From NCBI GenBank assembly GCA_019614645.1, contig JABWDB010000017.1:5778501-5842500 (forward strand): DNA of 64,000 nt, in the 5' to 3' direction. The notes under the pieces were generated by a model, which was not told where the DNA came from, made no database searches, and saw nothing but the letters and a program-made list of their open reading frames with translations. This stretch comes from Stratiolaelaps scimitus (taxonomy: Eukaryota > Arthropoda > Arachnida > Mesostigmata > Laelapidae). A program made the translations under genes and the position numbers. Shown one piece after another: positions 61,055-64,000 of this stretch (the first letter of the stretch is position 1; each line of letters starts with the position of its first letter).

Positions 61055-64000
61055 GGTTGGCGATACCAATTCCATGAATGAACGTTAGGAGGAAGACGCA
61101 AACAGCTTGGGAGCACGGCCGTTTGTGCTGTGCCAGTCTGTGACGCTATCATAGTTGTCCACGGCGTTTTTTCTTCGTTTTGGTATCTATTTGGTTTTGA
61201 GCGCCGTTCATGCATGCGGCTAATTTAGAAAGAACAGAGACACTCGAATTCATTCCGACAGAAGTCGAATTTGTCTGTGTTTCCCATTGTTTATGCTGAG
61301 CCAGTATCTCTAGGCTAACTTCGATGGGACTGCTAGGATATCGTTCGTCCTAAGAGATTCTATGCAGATTGCCCACTGATAACAGATACACCCAGTTCAT
61401 CACCGTGAAAGCACTCCAGCGACTCATCGTGCATTAATATACCTGTAATACTTTTAAAATTGGAGAGTTGCTTGATTCGGTCCATAATGCAATGCATCGA
61501 TATGTATCTGCATATGATCGTCCGGCTGCATGCATGAACAATGTACCGTTTTAACCACAACTGTAACAGTAATAACGAAGCGCTTTTGTCGCCCACTGAA
61601 CTCGGGTGAGAGTGACACAGTGATACTTGACTCAAAACAGCAAACGGTCGAAGCCTAGGAGCTTTGTCATCAGAAGTGGCGACCACTGAGCAGCTTGGAT
61701 GCTTCTATCCACATTGGATGGCCAGTCGACCTCTACTCAGTATCTTATGTGCGAGTTTAATGCCTTAGGTGCTTGGGTGGTACAGAGCAAAGGTGGCCAG
61801 CTACACGACAAGCTGGAAGAAACTTGCGAGCCACCTCACGAGAATGTGTTCCCCTTGCACTAGGTTCCCCCTGTATACAAATGTGCCTGCATATCTAAAG
61901 GCCCACATGTATTCATACATCTTGCGAGTGAGACAGAGAGCATCTGACCGAATGGCGGCAGCCATCGACGCACCGCTCGCGAACCTCTCTAGGTCGTTCT
62001 CCCTTGCTTTATCGCTCGTTCGTTGTTCACCTCGTCGTGTTAACTCGCCTGCAGTGCTGTGGCACCGAGCGGTGGCCATGCGTCGAGTCGGTGTTGTCGC
62101 GCGTTTGTGTTGTTTCGAAGAACTACACTGCAGCAGCCACAGCAAGAAAACGAGACCAGACGAGCCAAAAAAGCCGCTCGAAGAGGACGGCCGAACAGCA
62201 TTGCTGCCCTTCGCAACTGTTGCTATTTCGTTTGCAGCTTCAACGTTTCAACTCCGGTTGTTGCAGTTGATGACTGTTTGCGAAGGGCTGTGAGGTCTGA
62301 GGGGGTCTGAGATAGCGGTTGTTGGCTATGACGCTAAGCGTAACGGACGGAGGAGCGTGGACGCACAAAGGAAATGGGCGACGTCAGAGTTGGGCCGTTC
62401 CAATAGATTTGCCAAATGCATTTTCAGATCTTCTTTCAGCGCGTTCAAGCTCGCCACAAGTACCATCAGTGGAAGCGCCACCGCCACCACCTCACCTCGC
62501 CTCACCTCACCTCACCAACGTCCCATGGGTACGAACGCCGAAGCCAAGGGAAATATGAGCGCGGGAAACGCAAGGCGCCACCAGCCAGGTCCGAGTATGG
62601 TAGGTTGATGTGGCTGTCATGCGTTTCGCTCTCGCACTCTGCTTTCCGAGAACGCCGAGCACATTCGCACTTTGACGATCTGACGACCCTGAGAGAGCTT
62701 CAGCCTTTATACCACTGCGTCCCTGTGCGCCACGGTCGCAACAGCCGATGGCCGATGGCCTCACCAGCAGAACTGACAACACGAGGGACAACGGAGACGT
62801 TCCTTGGCACTCTCTGATACAGCATGTGCCGCTACTTTTGAGCGCGGTTTTTCCTTAGGGGGAGGAGGGCCGGGCACACAGAGAGTGAAGAAGGAAAAAA
62901 AACACCCAGTGTCACACCAGACAGAAACCTAACCCGACAAACAGCGAAGATACTACTGTTACCGCAAGGGCTGCATCAGGAAGAGCGGCGGCCTTCCAAC
63001 AAGGACAGAGAAGAGATCCCCAGACGCCATATCGTATCATGTTCTGCACCATCGAATGGCCGAAGACACTTTCTGGTGGCTGTTTGCTTGCTTGCTATTT
63101 CGTCTCTAGAGGGATTCGTCTACCGATTCAGCAGTCGTTCCCTCCCTCGGTTCGCCCATTGCAATGAACGGTTTACCTCGAATGCGCATCGCCTCGTCCT
63201 TCTTTGGCATTCTACTCGATTTCAATCGGAATCCGTCTTACATGGACTAGAGGCTAGTGAGTGTAGGGCTGGCCATGTTTTTATGTTTACCGAACACTGT
63301 GATGCGTCTAATGTTTTTTGAGTTTTTCCTCAATTTCTACTACCGACGGGCAATCATATAAATGTACGGGTTGTGTGTTCGTCAAGGGAGACAAACGACA
63401 TGACGAAATAGTGCTGTCCAACCCTAACATTGTAAATCCGCGCTGATCGAGTAGAACTTGCGAAATAAGCCTCAAAATACAGATCCACAGAGTTCATTCT
63501 ACCATATCTAGTTGCACTTTCCAACATGTTACATATCCCCGCCTTAGCCTTTCGAAATCAGCAGCATACCGTAGAAATACTTGTAAATCTGAGAGAAACG
63601 TGTCCGTTTTTAGAACAATAAGCTTGCAAGCCAGAATTTATTTATTCCTGCCATGGCACATCCATATTCATTATCGGACCATTCCGAGCTATTTAATATA
63701 GGCATTGGATAATCTCTTGAATGTTTTCTATACCCGTTGTACGCGTGGCGGACGCGTTGTCCTGGTGGAATAATTTTCCTTTGCGAGGTAATTAAGTTAT
63801 CTATTCCGACTTCTGGGCCCCGTCTACCCTCGTTTATCCCGTAGAATTCTATTGCATACGACCACTTTCTGACTTTCCTTGTCAAGAAGAGATTAATGCA
63901 TCGGTATATACATCGTTGGGGTTGACCTGGCTCGTGCTTTGCGTCGTAGCTAAGGAATCACAAAGCAGCGTGTCGCACTTAATAATTGATGAAATCCAAT
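61055..64000. other. Terminal stretch without a recognised gene
   Basis: A GC-rich island at about 61770-63100 contains the CTCAC repeat and a 174-codon + frame with no recognisable domain. The rest is AT-rich. Confidence 0.6.
62491..62515. repeat. (CTCAC)5 pentanucleotide repeat
   Basis: Five units, one with a base change (CTCGC). On the - strand it reads GTGAG repeatedly, like an array of splice donor cores. Confidence 0.9.

Noticed and set aside
61769..62293. 174-codon + frame
   Set aside because: No domain or signal recognised; a 114-codon - frame and two other + frames overlap it.
1..64000. CRISPR arrays, bacterial operons or phage
   Set aside because: No spaced direct repeats and no compact gene runs; the window is plainly nuclear eukaryotic DNA.

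Overview
This is a eukaryotic, almost certainly arthropod, genomic window. It has large AT-rich introns, GC-AG rich islands, many microsatellites, tRNA-derived SINEs with target-site duplications and retrotransposon relics. There is no bacterial-style gene packing. The species cannot be named from the sequence; a chelicerate such as a mite or tick is my best guess, from the style of the SINEs and the form of the myosin, and it is only an inference.

One gene can be reconstructed with confidence: a class III unconventional myosin (ninaC type) on the + strand. Fourteen exons between 4295 and 46195 join with matching splice phases. They encode the motor from just before switch II (DIFGYE) through the actin-binding strut, SH1 helix, converter, one clear IQ motif, a proline-rich tail and a C-terminal block with two related motifs (FHFKKIL and FDFRKVL). 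The 5' part (kinase domain if present, P-loop, switch I) lies upstream of the window. The tail appears to have alternative ends: a stop at 46193-46195, a separate exon ending at 49027, and possibly a further exon at 52595.

Layout: 1-4294, upstream intron or flank with a hairpin and a SINE; 4295-4421, first motor exon; 4422-13669, long intron with a second SINE; 13670-15504, three motor exons; 15505-23003, a 7.5 kb intron with a GC-rich, open-frame-rich island and a third SINE copy; 23004-25611, three motor exons with a (CTG)15 tract in the intron before the last; 25612-34701, a 9 kb intron with several GC-rich islands; 34702-35645, converter, IQ and first tail exons; 41707-46195, proline-rich and C-terminal tail exons; 46196-64000, mostly 3' flank or intergenic DNA holding a degenerate non-LTR reverse-transcriptase relic, a degenerate gag relic, a CRE palindrome, and weak candidate exons near 52.6, 56.8 and 60.9 kb.

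Most long open frames outside these exons lie in GC-rich islands where several frames on both strands are open together, so I do not call them genes.
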